A stretch of 64,000 nt of DNA. Source: Alphaproteobacteria bacterium. Lineage in GTDB: Bacteria; Pseudomonadota; Alphaproteobacteria; UBA8366; Aestuariispiraceae. The translations under genes were made by a program, and so were the position numbers. The stretch covers positions 2,302,001-2,366,000 of the forward strand of contig JAWPMN010000001.1 in the NCBI GenBank assembly GCA_033344895.1, given 5' to 3'. Of this stretch, positions 46,913 through 54,887 are shown piece by piece (positions within the stretch are counted from its first letter, which is position 1; every line of letters begins with the position of its first letter). The notes beneath the pieces were generated by a model. The model had not been told where the DNA came from and searched no databases. It saw nothing but the letters and a program-made list of their open reading frames with translations.

Positions 46913-48477
46913 GAAAACAGCCCCTGAACCGACCATTGGTCGCCCCGCGATGTCTGTTCCCGGCACAGCCATAACCGGCGCCCCTGTGGCCCGGGAACCC
47001 GGTAGTAATCGCGCAATCCTTCCACCGGGGACCGGTCGAGCGCCTGCCACCATTCGGGCCACAGGCGTTCCGGCCCTTCCAGCCCGTCCGCCGGGAAGGT
47101 CATGCGGCGCCAGGTCACGGAATCCGGCAATCGATTGTCGGGGCCGAGGTCGACCGCGGCCGTTTCCGGTCGGGCAAAGAATCGTAGAGGGCGGGGCGGC
47201 AGGTTCTCCGTTCCGTCCGCACCACCCTTCTGGGCCTTGCCGGGCGGGGTCAGTCCGGCCTTCCGGAACAGGCGGTCTGGACGATGCCCGGGCAGGATGC
47301 CGGGACGGTACAGCGCCTCGCCGCCGAGCCGGTGACCGAGCCGGTCCAGCAACGCGCCCAGCGCCAGCTTGTCCGGCGTGCCGGTATCGTTCTCCAGGTC
47401 GGTCTGGCGGGTTTTCAGGGGCTCGACCCTGCGAGCCCAGATCAGGCTTTCCTCAATGCCGAAGCCGGGATCCACCGCGGTAAGCCGGTCCTCGAGCAGG
47501 CGGAAAAGATGCGGCACGGCCACGGTCGGCAGGCTGGTTCCCACGGTCACGAAGCTGATCGTGTCGTCGACCCGCCGATATTGTGCGGCCAGTTGCCGGA
47601 TTCCCAGCCCTTCCTCGCGCAGCTGAAGGCAGAGCTGCTCCAGCAGATGACGGGTGCTGTCGCGCAGCCCCGTACCGTCGATCAGCGGTTCCGGCCAGGA
47701 TCGGCGGACGGAGTGAAGCCGGGGCGGCTGGTTATAGAACAGATGCTCGGGCAGACGACCCAGCAACTGATCCAGTCGGCGCAGTACATCCCCTCCGGCC
47801 CGCGCCGTCAGATTGGCGCGCGGCAGCGGATACAGATCGGCGATCCGGTGCAGACCGAGCCGGGCCAACAGGTCCGCGGATTCTTCAGACAGGCGCAGCG
47901 CACGGACAGGAAAATCCGCCGCGACTTCGCGGGTTTTACCCGGCGGGATATGACCGCTTTCGGGATGATAGCGCGCGGCCGCCCAGGCGCCGCCCGGTGT
48001 ATCGGCCAGCCCCAGCCGGGTTTCGAAGCCCATGCCCGCGACCTGACGGGTAATTGCCGCGGCCATATCGGCCTCGCCCCCGAACAGATGGGCGCAGCCG
48101 GTGATGTTCAGCCAGACACCGCCATCGCCGTAATCGGGCACGCCTTCCGGCCTTCGCTCTGCCGCGGCCCAGGGACTGTACCGGTCCGCCCAGCGCGATA
48201 GAGCCACCAACGCCGACCGGTCGCCGTCGCGTCGCGCGGGCAGAGTGATCAAGCCGGGATGGATCGCCCGGGCATCGGCCAGCGGCATGCCGGTATGCAG
48301 CTTGATCTTCAGTCCCGGCCGGTTGACTCCCAGAAGCCGGACCGCGCCGCCAATTGCCTCGGTCACGGCGAACGGGACCTGGTCCAGCCTGGCATCGATG
48401 TCAGGCGGCGGCCTGCGGATATAGCGGTCCGTCGCCAGCAGCGGCAGCCAGATGTAGAGAAACCGGTGTGCGGGCAT
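46909..48477 (-). CDS. imuB: Y-family polymerase homologue ImuB
   Basis: A protein of 522 residues. The start (MPAHRFLYIWLPLLATDRYIRR) and the segment LNITGCAHLFGGEADMAAAITRQVAGMGFETRLGLADTPGGAWAAARY are characteristic of ImuB, a Y-family polymerase-like protein that lacks the catalytic acids and bridges ImuA, DnaE2 and the beta clamp. The C-terminal part contains REYYRVPGPQGRRLWLCRE-like ends (here GLRDYYRVPG). It overlaps imuA by 77 bases and dnaE2 by four. Confidence 0.92.
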   Translation of the reverse strand: MPAHRFLYIWLPLLATDRYIRRPPPDIDARLDQVPFAVTEAIGGAVRLLGVNRPGLKIKLHTGMPLADARAIHPGLITLPARRDGDRSALVALSRWADRYSPWAAAERRPEGVPDYGDGGVWLNITGCAHLFGGEADMAAAITRQVAGMGFETRLGLADTPGGAWAAARYHPESGHIPPGKTREVAADFPVRALRLSEESADLLARLGLHRIADLYPLPRANLTARAGGDVLRRLDQLLGRLPEHLFYNQPPRLHSVRRSWPEPLIDGTGLRDSTRHLLEQLCLQLREEGLGIRQLAAQYRRVDDTISFVTVGTSLPTVAVPHLFRLLEDRLTAVDPGFGIEESLIWARRVEPLKTRQTDLENDTGTPDKLALGALLDRLGHRLGGEALYRPGILPGHRPDRLFRKAGLTPPGKAQKGGADGTENLPPRPLRFFARPETAAVDLGPDNRLPDSVTWRRMTFPADGLEGPERLWPEWWQALDRSPVEGLRDYYRVPGPQGRRLWLCREQTSRGDQWSVQGLFS

Positions 48478-49129
48478 GATCGATCCTCCAGTCTCCGGGG
48501 CGTAATCCCTGCCCCCGTATCAGGCGTATGACCGTTCCGTCGGGGCGGGACGCGACCCGCCATCGGCTGCGCGCGGGATTTGGCGGCGCGGAGACGCCGC
48601 GACGGGGGGCAAGTGTCAACAGGACGGCGAGGCAGCCGCCATCCTCGGCAGCGAGTTGCAGGCGTCGGCCGGCGGTCGTGTCGGGCGTCGGCAGTTCTGC
48701 GACCGCGGCCGCGGCCTGACCGGATCGCAAGACCTCTTCCAGGGCCCAGAATCCCTCCCGCGGCCGGGGCGCGTCGACAAAGATTGTCTGGGCGGCCAAA
48801 TCGGCCGGCAGGGCAGGCGGATACAGTCGTCCGCTGTCCAGACTGTCCGGGGCGGCGATCCAGAAAAGCGGTTTTCCCCGGCCATGGGATTTCATGCCCT
48901 GCCGCACGATGGTCAGGGCGAAATCCGTGGCGGCGGCATCGCCGGGCAACCCTTCGACATGATGCAAGGCGGCCCAGGGGATTTCGACAATGTCTCTATC
49001 GCCGAGGGGCACGGGAAAGCGACGCGCGCGGGCGTCTGCCGGATCCGGGCGCCATTGCGCTTCGGCCTGGCGCAGGGCGGCGCGGGCGCGTTGGAAACGG
49101 TCGGATTGTCTCGCTTCGGTTCTCATCAT
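48401..49129 (-). CDS. imuA: SOS mutagenesis protein ImuA
   Basis: A RecA/SulA-like protein of 242 residues, first gene of the imuA-imuB-dnaE2 cassette. Typical segments include VEIPWAALHHVEGLPGDAAATDFAL, GKPLFWIAAPDSLDSGRLYPPAL and REGFWALEEVLRSGQAAAAVAEL, with GRRLQLAAEDGGCLAVLL further on. It has no Walker A motif. Two adjacent Met codons at 49129 and 49126 could start translation. The upstream region carries LexA-box-like sequences. Confidence 0.9.
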   Translation of the reverse strand: MMRTEARQSDRFQRARAALRQAEAQWRPDPADARARRFPVPLGDRDIVEIPWAALHHVEGLPGDAAATDFALTIVRQGMKSHGRGKPLFWIAAPDSLDSGRLYPPALPADLAAQTIFVDAPRPREGFWALEEVLRSGQAAAAVAELPTPDTTAGRRLQLAAEDGGCLAVLLTLAPRRGVSAPPNPARSRWRVASRPDGTVIRLIRGQGLRPGDWRIDHARTPVSLHLAAAAGDGPLYPQAAA

Positions 49130-49171
49130 GATCTATTTTTGTTCTTTTGATATTCTGGAGTCAAGAGAAGA

Positions 49172-49186
49172 GAACATATAGAGTAC
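49172..49186 (-). promoter_or_regulatory. Candidate LexA operator of imuA-imuB-dnaE2
   Basis: Read on the minus strand, GTAC-N7-GTTC differs by one base from the alphaproteobacterial SOS box GTTC-N7-GTTC. It lies 43-57 bp before the imuA start. A second weaker match, GTTC-N7-TTGA, overlaps it at 49161-49175, and GATC-N7-GTTC lies at 49130-49144 (plus strand). Regulation by LexA is usual for this cassette. Confidence 0.45.
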
Positions 49187-49422
49187 GATGCGTTGCCGAA
49201 GGGACTTCCATTCCCGTGTTACGGGTTTACCGCCATGCCGAGGCGGCGATACAGTGCCGCGCATGCAGGAAGGATCGGGAAAGGAAGGCTGCTGATGGTC
49301 GGCCCATATGGATATCGACCGGAAAAGACCAACTGCCGGGACAACGACCATCTGCTGGAAAACCGGGCCGACCCTTGCCGCCGCGGTGGAGTGGATGCGG
49401 AAGTTCCAGATGCGCCCCTGTC
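49187..49422. other. Intergenic region without supported gene
   Basis: Between the imuA promoter and the GNAT gene there are only short open frames with no recognisable protein pattern. I see no tRNA, clear terminator or repeat. It should contain the promoter of the GNAT gene. Confidence 0.5.
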
Positions 49423-49926
49423 ATGATGTCTGAGCGAACGAATCTTGTGCTGCGCGGCGCCTTGGCGTCCGATGTACCGGTGCTGGCAAAGATCTGGCAT
49501 GAAGGATGGCAGGACGGGCATGCCGGGCTGGTCCCCGATAAACTGGCCCGAAACCGGACCCTGGACAGCTTCGCGGACCGTTTGGCGAATTCTCTGGCGC
49601 AGGTCCGTGTTGCAGAGCTCGAGGGGGAAATCGTCGGCTTTCACGTGATCCAGGAAGACGAACTGAACCAGTTCTTCCTGGCTGCGGAAGCCCGGGGCCG
49701 CGGCGTCGCCGATGTCATGATGGCGGATGCGGAAGCCGGATTCCGGGCAGCCGGGCATGCGCGGGCATGGCTGGCCTGCGCCATCGGCAACGACCGTGCT
49801 GCGCGGTTCTATGAAAAGCAGGGATGGGGCCGGACCGGGGTCGTGACCAGTCACCTGCCGACGCGGGACGGTGTGGTTGATCTGGAAGTGTGGCGCTACG
49901 AAAAGATGGTGACGTCAGGGGGGTGA
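49423..49926 (+). CDS. GNAT family N-acetyltransferase
   Basis: A protein of 167 residues from ATG 49423 (or ATG 49426). The acetyl-CoA motif A is AAEARGRGVADVMMADAEAGFRAAGH, and motif B contains GNDRAARFYEKQGWGRTGV, both typical of single-domain GNAT enzymes. The N-terminal part (LRGALASDVPVLAKIWHEGWQDGHAGLVP) resembles the usual substrate-binding helices. The substrate cannot be predicted. The longer open frame upstream lacks protein character. Confidence 0.87.
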   Translation: MMSERTNLVLRGALASDVPVLAKIWHEGWQDGHAGLVPDKLARNRTLDSFADRLANSLAQVRVAELEGEIVGFHVIQEDELNQFFLAAEARGRGVADVMMADAEAGFRAAGHARAWLACAIGNDRAARFYEKQGWGRTGVVTSHLPTRDGVVDLEVWRYEKMVTSGG

Positions 49927-49960
49927 GGCCTGATGGGCGCGCAGGGCCGTTCAACGAAGT

Positions 49961-50863
49961 CTACGGCTTTTGCTGCCGGCGCAGGTCTGGTGCGATCGTG
50001 GCGACATGATCCCGCAATGCATGCTGCCATGCCGGCATGACGGTACCGAAGGTCTGTTCCGAACCGGTGGAATCCAGGGCGCTGTAGCCCGGCCGGCGGG
50101 CCGGGCTGGGGAAACGGTCCGAGGAAACCGGTTCAAGTTGTGTGCAGCGGATGGGAATGCCCTGACTTCGCGCCAGTTCCAGAGTTTCCGCGATAAGGTC
50201 ATATCGGCTGGCAGCCCCCCGGCAGGCCGCGTGATGAATTCCGCCACCGGTCGGCGCTTGTTCCAGAATACCCCAGATCATCCGTGCCAGGACCGTCGCG
50301 GCGGTCGGGCTGCCGGTCTGATCCGTCACGACCTGCAATCTGTCCCTGGTCAAGGCGAGTGACAGCATTCGGTCAACGAAACTCGATCCGTATCCCGGTC
50401 CGTAAAGATAGGATGTCCTGAGGATCACCGCGTCGGAAAGGGTGGACAGGATTCGACCCTCAGCCGCCGCCTTGGTCCGGCCATATGCATTGATCGGTGC
50501 GACCGGCGCGTCCGGCTGAATCGGCCGGTGCGGCATGTCGCCGAAAACGAAATCCGTCGAAACATGGATCAGGCGCGCGTTGTTCTTGGCAGCCCATTCG
50601 GCCAGAACGGCGGGGGCGTCGGCATTGACTATATACGCATCGCTTTCAGCGGTCTCCGCGCCGTCGACATCGGTAAAGGCTGCAGTGTTGACGATCCAGG
50701 ACGGTCGCAACCGATCGAGAAGGGCCGGCAAGGTGGCCGGTTGGGCCAGATCGAATTCATTTCTTTTTGGTGCCTGGTACTCGACCCCGCCGGGCGCGGT
50801 CAACGACAGGGCCCGGCCCAGTTGGCCGCTGCGGCCGGTTATCAAGCCGGTGCCGCGGATCAT
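49961..50863 (-). CDS. rmlD: dTDP-4-dehydrorhamnose reductase RmlD
   Basis: Last enzyme of dTDP-L-rhamnose synthesis, a 300-residue short-chain dehydrogenase. The NAD(P)H motif is LITGRSGQLGRAL, one of whose Gly positions is Arg-Ser in place of the usual Gly-Ala. VNTAAFTDVDGAE, HVSTDFVFGD and the catalytic YGRTKAAAE are present. It is coupled to rmlC by a four-base overlap and ends the minus-strand operon rmlB-rmlA-rmlC-rmlD. Confidence 0.94.
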   Translation of the reverse strand: MIRGTGLITGRSGQLGRALSLTAPGGVEYQAPKRNEFDLAQPATLPALLDRLRPSWIVNTAAFTDVDGAETAESDAYIVNADAPAVLAEWAAKNNARLIHVSTDFVFGDMPHRPIQPDAPVAPINAYGRTKAAAEGRILSTLSDAVILRTSYLYGPGYGSSFVDRMLSLALTRDRLQVVTDQTGSPTAATVLARMIWGILEQAPTGGGIHHAACRGAASRYDLIAETLELARSQGIPIRCTQLEPVSSDRFPSPARRPGYSALDSTGSEQTFGTVMPAWQHALRDHVATIAPDLRRQQKP

Positions 50864-51411
50864 TGCTCGATGTCACAGCGCGGAGCGTCGGCGAAGGATA
50901 CGCCCCGCTGATCCTTGTCGCTGACGACCGGATTCGAAATTGGCCAGTCGATGCCGATCTCCGGATCGTCCCATCGGATGCAGACTTCTTCCTGCGGGGC
51001 ATAGGCACCGTCGACCTTGTAGAAGACGATCGTATCGTCGCTCAGCGCCTGATAACCATGGGCGAAGCCGCGCGGCACCCAGAAGCATTGCGGTCGCTCG
51101 GCGGTCAGTTCCACCGCCACCCATTTGCCCAGTGTCGGACTGTCCCGGCGCAGGTCGACGGCGACGTCCAGGATTGCCCCGTTCAGGACACTCAGCAACT
51201 TTCCCTGCATGGTCGGATACTGATAGTGCAGACCGCGCAAGACGCCGCGACCCGACCGGACGAAATTGTCCTGAATGAACGGGTCTGCGAACCCGCTCTC
51301 GGCATAGGCCTGGCTGTTCCAGGGAATGTCGAACCGTCCGCGATGATCGGGAAAGGAAGGGTGGTCGATCAGAAGCGGACCGGCCAGATCGTCGAAGCGG
51401 GAAATCTTCAC
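50860..51411 (-). CDS. rmlC: dTDP-4-dehydrorhamnose 3,5-epimerase RmlC
   Basis: A cupin-fold epimerase of 183 residues. The conserved start of the active region, DNFVRSGRGVLRGLHYQYPTMQGKL, contains the catalytic His of GLHYQ; VDLRRDSPTLGKW and WVPRGFAHGYQALSDDTIVFYKVDGAYAP follow, and the C-terminal RWDDPEIGIDWPI is the expected end. It lies between rmlA and rmlD with short overlaps on both sides. Confidence 0.95.
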   Translation of the reverse strand: MKISRFDDLAGPLLIDHPSFPDHRGRFDIPWNSQAYAESGFADPFIQDNFVRSGRGVLRGLHYQYPTMQGKLLSVLNGAILDVAVDLRRDSPTLGKWVAVELTAERPQCFWVPRGFAHGYQALSDDTIVFYKVDGAYAPQEEVCIRWDDPEIGIDWPISNPVVSDKDQRGVSFADAPRCDIEQ

Positions 51412-52298
51412 CGAATTCTTCCTTCGGAATCGACCAGACGGCGTAGGTAGCTGCCGTAATCCGAACCGGCATACCCTTCGGCCAGACGGGCGATGCTGTC
51501 GGCGTCGATCCAGCCCTGACGCAAGGCGATTTCCTCCAGACAGGCGACCTTCAACCCCTGTCGACGCTCGATCGCGGCAATGAACTCTGCCGCATCCTGC
51601 AGGGCATCCGGCGTTCCGGTATCAAGCCAGGCCGTGCCGCGGCCGAACTGTCTTACATTGAGGCGGCCTTCCGACAGGTACAGACGGTTCAGATCGGTGA
51701 TCTCCAACTCGCCGCGCGCCGACGGGACCAGTTGCCGCGCCAGGGACGGCGCGTCGGAATCGTAGAAATACAGACCGGTAACCGCGAGGTTCGATTTCGG
51801 CTGCTGCGGCTTTTCCTCCAGCGAAATGGCCGAACCGTCCCGGCCCACCTCGACGACGCCGTAGCGCCCGGGATCGGCGACGGGATAGGCGAAGATGCTG
51901 GCACTGCTTTCTTGCGCACTGGTTTCCTGCAGAACCCCGCTCAATCCCTGCCCGAAGAAAAGATTGTCGCCCAGAATCAGGGCTGACGGCGCCCCGTCCA
52001 GAAACGGTTCCGCGATGGTCAATGCCTGGGCGATGCCCTCGGGGCGGGCCTGTTCGGCGTATTCGAAGGACAGACCGAGATCGGCGCCGTTGCCGAACAG
52101 ATCCCGGAACTTCGGCAGATCCTGAGGGGTCGAGATGATCAGGATCTCACGGATGCCGGTCAACATCAGGATCGAGATCGGATAGTAGATCATCGGCTTG
52201 TCATAGATCGGCAGCAGCTGTTTGCTGATCACCCGCGTCATCGGATACAGGCGCGTACCCGATCCACCGGACAATACGATGCCTTTGCGTGCGGTCAT
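51408..52298 (-). CDS. rmlA: Glucose-1-phosphate thymidylyltransferase RmlA
   Basis: An enzyme of 296 residues that makes dTDP-glucose from dTTP and glucose-1-phosphate. The nucleotide-binding start is KGIVLSGGSGTRLYPMTRVISKQLLPIYDKPMIYYPIS; ALILGDNLFFGQG, GVVEVGRDGSAISLEEKPQQPKS and GTAWLDTGTPDAL follow in the usual order. Start 52298 overlaps the rmlB stop; the longer frame is read-through. Confidence 0.96.
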   Translation of the reverse strand: MTARKGIVLSGGSGTRLYPMTRVISKQLLPIYDKPMIYYPISILMLTGIREILIISTPQDLPKFRDLFGNGADLGLSFEYAEQARPEGIAQALTIAEPFLDGAPSALILGDNLFFGQGLSGVLQETSAQESSASIFAYPVADPGRYGVVEVGRDGSAISLEEKPQQPKSNLAVTGLYFYDSDAPSLARQLVPSARGELEITDLNRLYLSEGRLNVRQFGRGTAWLDTGTPDALQDAAEFIAAIERRQGLKVACLEEIALRQGWIDADSIARLAEGYAGSDYGSYLRRLVDSEGRIR

Positions 52299-53392
52299 GC
52301 CTTGTCCATCTCTGCGACGCCCAGTCTTTCGCCGCCGTATCGGGCGGCCATCACGTCGCGCCACCAGGATTCGTTTTCAAGATACCATTCCACGGTCCGG
52401 CGCAGACCGTCCTCCAGCGGTGTTGAGGCCTGCCAGTCCAGATCCCGCGCTGATCGGGACGGGTCTATGGCATAGCGGCGGTCGTGGCCGGGACGGTCCG
52501 TCACATGGCGGATCTGAGCGGCATAGGACCGGCCGTCGCTCTTCCGCCGCAACGTATCCAGAATGGCACAGATCGCCCGCACCACGGCCAGGTTCTGTGC
52601 ATCCTCAAAGCCCGCGAGGTTGTAGGCCTGTCCCGGCGTTCCCCGATTAAGAACGGCCGCGATTCCCGCACAATGGTCATTCAGAAACAGCCATTCACGA
52701 CGCTGCAGCCCATCGCCATAAACGGGCAGATCTTCACCATCCAGTGCGCGCGCAATCATCAGCGGGATCAGTTTCTCCGGGAATTGCCACGGCCCGTAGG
52801 TGTTTGCCGGGCGTGCCACCAGGGTGGGCAATGCGTAGGTGCGATGATAGGCCCGGACGAAGGCTTCCGCCGCCGCCTTCGATGCGGCATAGGGCGAATT
52901 CGGCAGAATAGCGTCATCTTCCGTGAAGGCACGCTCGCTGGCCGCGCCGTAGACTTCGTCCGTCGAAACATGCAGCAGGCGGAACGTGTTCCGCTCCGGC
53001 TCGCTCAACTCCTCCCGAAAATGGCCGAGGCATGCCTCGAGCAATTCGAACGTGCCGGTCGTGTTGTTCTCCAGAAAGGCGCGTGGCGCGTCGATGGACC
53101 GGTCGACATGGCTTTCGGCTGCAAAATGCACGACGGCGCGGGGCCGCGATTCTCTCAACAACGCGCGCATTGCCGGGCCGTCTTCGACCGCCGCCTCGAT
53201 GAAGCGGTGGCGCGCAACGGTGCCGTCCTGCGGGAGCCGCCGCAGATCCGCCGCATAGGAAAGCTTGTCCACCGAAATGACCGGATGACCTTCCGCCAGC
53301 AGCTTCCGAACGAAGGCCGAGCCGATGAAGCCAGCGGCACCGGTCACGAGAACGGTCGACTTTTCGGGGGCGCTCGTCATACGAGGGTCCAT
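52295..53392 (-). CDS. rmlB: dTDP-glucose 4,6-dehydratase RmlB
   Basis: An extended short-chain dehydrogenase of 365 residues. NAD motif VLVTGAAGFIGSAFVRKLL, HFAAESHVDRSIDAP, HVSTDEVYGAASERAFTED with the catalytic Thr-Asp-Glu, and YAASKAAAEAFVRAYHRTY with Tyr and Lys are all visible. First gene of the rhamnose operon. An in-frame ATG four codons downstream of the chosen start is an alternative. Confidence 0.95.
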   Translation of the reverse strand: MDPRMTSAPEKSTVLVTGAAGFIGSAFVRKLLAEGHPVISVDKLSYAADLRRLPQDGTVARHRFIEAAVEDGPAMRALLRESRPRAVVHFAAESHVDRSIDAPRAFLENNTTGTFELLEACLGHFREELSEPERNTFRLLHVSTDEVYGAASERAFTEDDAILPNSPYAASKAAAEAFVRAYHRTYALPTLVARPANTYGPWQFPEKLIPLMIARALDGEDLPVYGDGLQRREWLFLNDHCAGIAAVLNRGTPGQAYNLAGFEDAQNLAVVRAICAILDTLRRKSDGRSYAAQIRHVTDRPGHDRRYAIDPSRSARDLDWQASTPLEDGLRRTVEWYLENESWWRDVMAARYGGERLGVAEMDKA

Positions 53393-53464
53393 TCAGCACG
53401 TTTCCAGCAGCGCGAATGTGCCCCGACAGGGGAGTCCTGTCCACCGACCTGTCCAGGCGGGCGA

Positions 53465-54016
53465 TCAGAGATACTCCGTCATCGGCAGGCCGGTCAGGAT
53501 GTCTTCCGGCTCCTCGTCCAGCAGGATCTCCATGTGGATCGACAGAACATGGGAAAGGCGCCCGTTCTCGAACAGTGGCAAATCAACGCCAAGAACCTTC
53601 AGGTGCGGCCGCTGATACTGGTCGAGATAGCCGCAGACGACCCCGATGAACGGGTCGTTGTACATGTCCTGGAAGTACCGGCCCTCGATCATGGTCCAGG
53701 CTTCGGGCGTGATCGATTCCTCGCCCAGACGTTTGTTGGTGTAGTCGACGCCCCACCAATCGACGAGCCGTGTGCCCCACAGAACGAATCGGACGTCAAA
53801 AGGATCGCTTTCGATGCGGGCGATCGAGACCTTGCCCCACCACCCCCTGAATTCAAAGAAGTCGAAATCCCGGCGGCCGGGTCCTCCGTTCTGGGGGTTC
53901 CACTTTGACTGCCAGGCGGCAACCAGGTCCCGGAAACGACCGAAATGCGTCGGATCCGAATCCATCGCGCAACGCCAATAGCGCCAGTTGGTCAATCTCT
54001 TAGCGTCAAGTGTCAT
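53465..54016 (-). CDS. PAS_5 domain protein
   Basis: A protein of 183 residues from ATG 54016 (a frame from 54064 also exists). The sequence LTNWRYWRCAMDSDPTHFGRFRDLVAAW, then RDFDFFEFRGWWGKVSIARIESDPFDVRFVLWGTRLVDWWGVDYTNKRL, matches the PAS_5 family, single-domain proteins frequent in Rhodospirillales. No output domain is present, and the ligand and role are unknown. It stands alone between the rhamnose operon and the carbamoyltransferase operon. Confidence 0.78.
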   Translation of the reverse strand: MTLDAKRLTNWRYWRCAMDSDPTHFGRFRDLVAAWQSKWNPQNGGPGRRDFDFFEFRGWWGKVSIARIESDPFDVRFVLWGTRLVDWWGVDYTNKRLGEESITPEAWTMIEGRYFQDMYNDPFIGVVCGYLDQYQRPHLKVLGVDLPLFENGRLSHVLSIHMEILLDEEPEDILTGLPMTEYL

Positions 54017-54268
54017 TACTGAAACTTCTATCCCAACCCGCCGGTCACGCCCTCCCTGTGACAACTATGGGACGGACTTGCGCGGGAGGCAAATCATGCG
54101 CTGCCGGTACGTGGCGCCCAAGGCTGAGTTTGACGGGGAATCCCGTTCCCGGCTCGCGTTGACACGGCGGCACGCAACGCACTATTTAGGGGTGCGGGGC
54201 AACGAGCCGGGGGCGGATTACTGGATGCGTTCCGCGCTGATGCGATCAGGAATGGACGATAGAGCGCG

Positions 54269-54697
54269 ATGAGTGGCTTCCACGAAAGTTACCGCGATCA
54301 CGGTATACAGAAAACGGCCACGGACCGGTCCTTTGGGATTGTCTTCGCGGTTGTCTTTGGACTGATCGCCGCGGCGCAGTGGTATTTCGAGCGCCCCGAC
54401 TGGGCGATCGGTCTTGCGATTGTGTCAGGGGCATTTCTGGCCGCCGCCCTGGTCGTTCCGCGACTTCTGGCCCCGTTGAACCGGCTCTGGACACGGTTCG
54501 GCCTGCTGCTTCATAAAATCACGAATCCCATCATATTGGGTGCGATCTTCTTCCTGGTCTGCACACCGATGGGGGTGGTCATGCGTCTGTTCGGGTTCGA
54601 TCCACTGCGCACCAGGCTTGATCCTGCGGCGGAGAGCTACTGGATCGACCGTGACCCGCCCGGCCCGGCGCCGGATACGATGCCCAATCAGTTTTAA
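54269..54697 (+). CDS. SxtJ family membrane protein
   Basis: A protein of 142 residues with three to four hydrophobic helices (SFGIVFAVVFGLIAAAQWYF, IGLAIVSGAFLAAALVVPRLL, PIILGAIFFLVCTPMGVVMRLFG) and a periplasmic or cytoplasmic tail ESYWIDRDPPGPAPDTM. The RLFGFDPLR and DRDPPGP motifs are typical of SxtJ proteins, which accompany NodU-type carbamoyltransferases. It starts the three-gene operon that continues with DUF5989 and the carbamoyltransferase. Confidence 0.83.
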   Translation: MSGFHESYRDHGIQKTATDRSFGIVFAVVFGLIAAAQWYFERPDWAIGLAIVSGAFLAAALVVPRLLAPLNRLWTRFGLLLHKITNPIILGAIFFLVCTPMGVVMRLFGFDPLRTRLDPAAESYWIDRDPPGPAPDTMPNQF

Positions 54698-54722
54698 CGT
54701 ATTCTTTTGGGGGAATTCGGAT

Positions 54723-54872
54723 ATGTCGTTTCTTAAGGAACTCTGGCGCTTCATGATGGCGCGGAAGAAATTCTGGCTGTTCCCGTTCCTGCTGGTCGTG
54801 CTCGTCTTCGGTGGCTTGATCGTGCTGGCCAAGGGGTCTGCTGTCGCTCCGTTCATCTACACGATCTTCTGA
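54723..54872 (+). CDS. DUF5989 family small membrane protein
   Basis: A protein of 49 residues from ATG 54723, preceded by TTGGGGGAA. It begins with the characteristic FLKELWRFMMARKKFWLFPFLL and has one membrane helix (about 19-38). DUF5989 proteins are the usual partner between SxtJ and a carbamoyltransferase. It overlaps no gene but leaves only 15 bases to the next start. Confidence 0.85.
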   Translation: MSFLKELWRFMMARKKFWLFPFLLVVLVFGGLIVLAKGSAVAPFIYTIF

Positions 54873-54887
54873 TCCGGTCTTCCCGCG

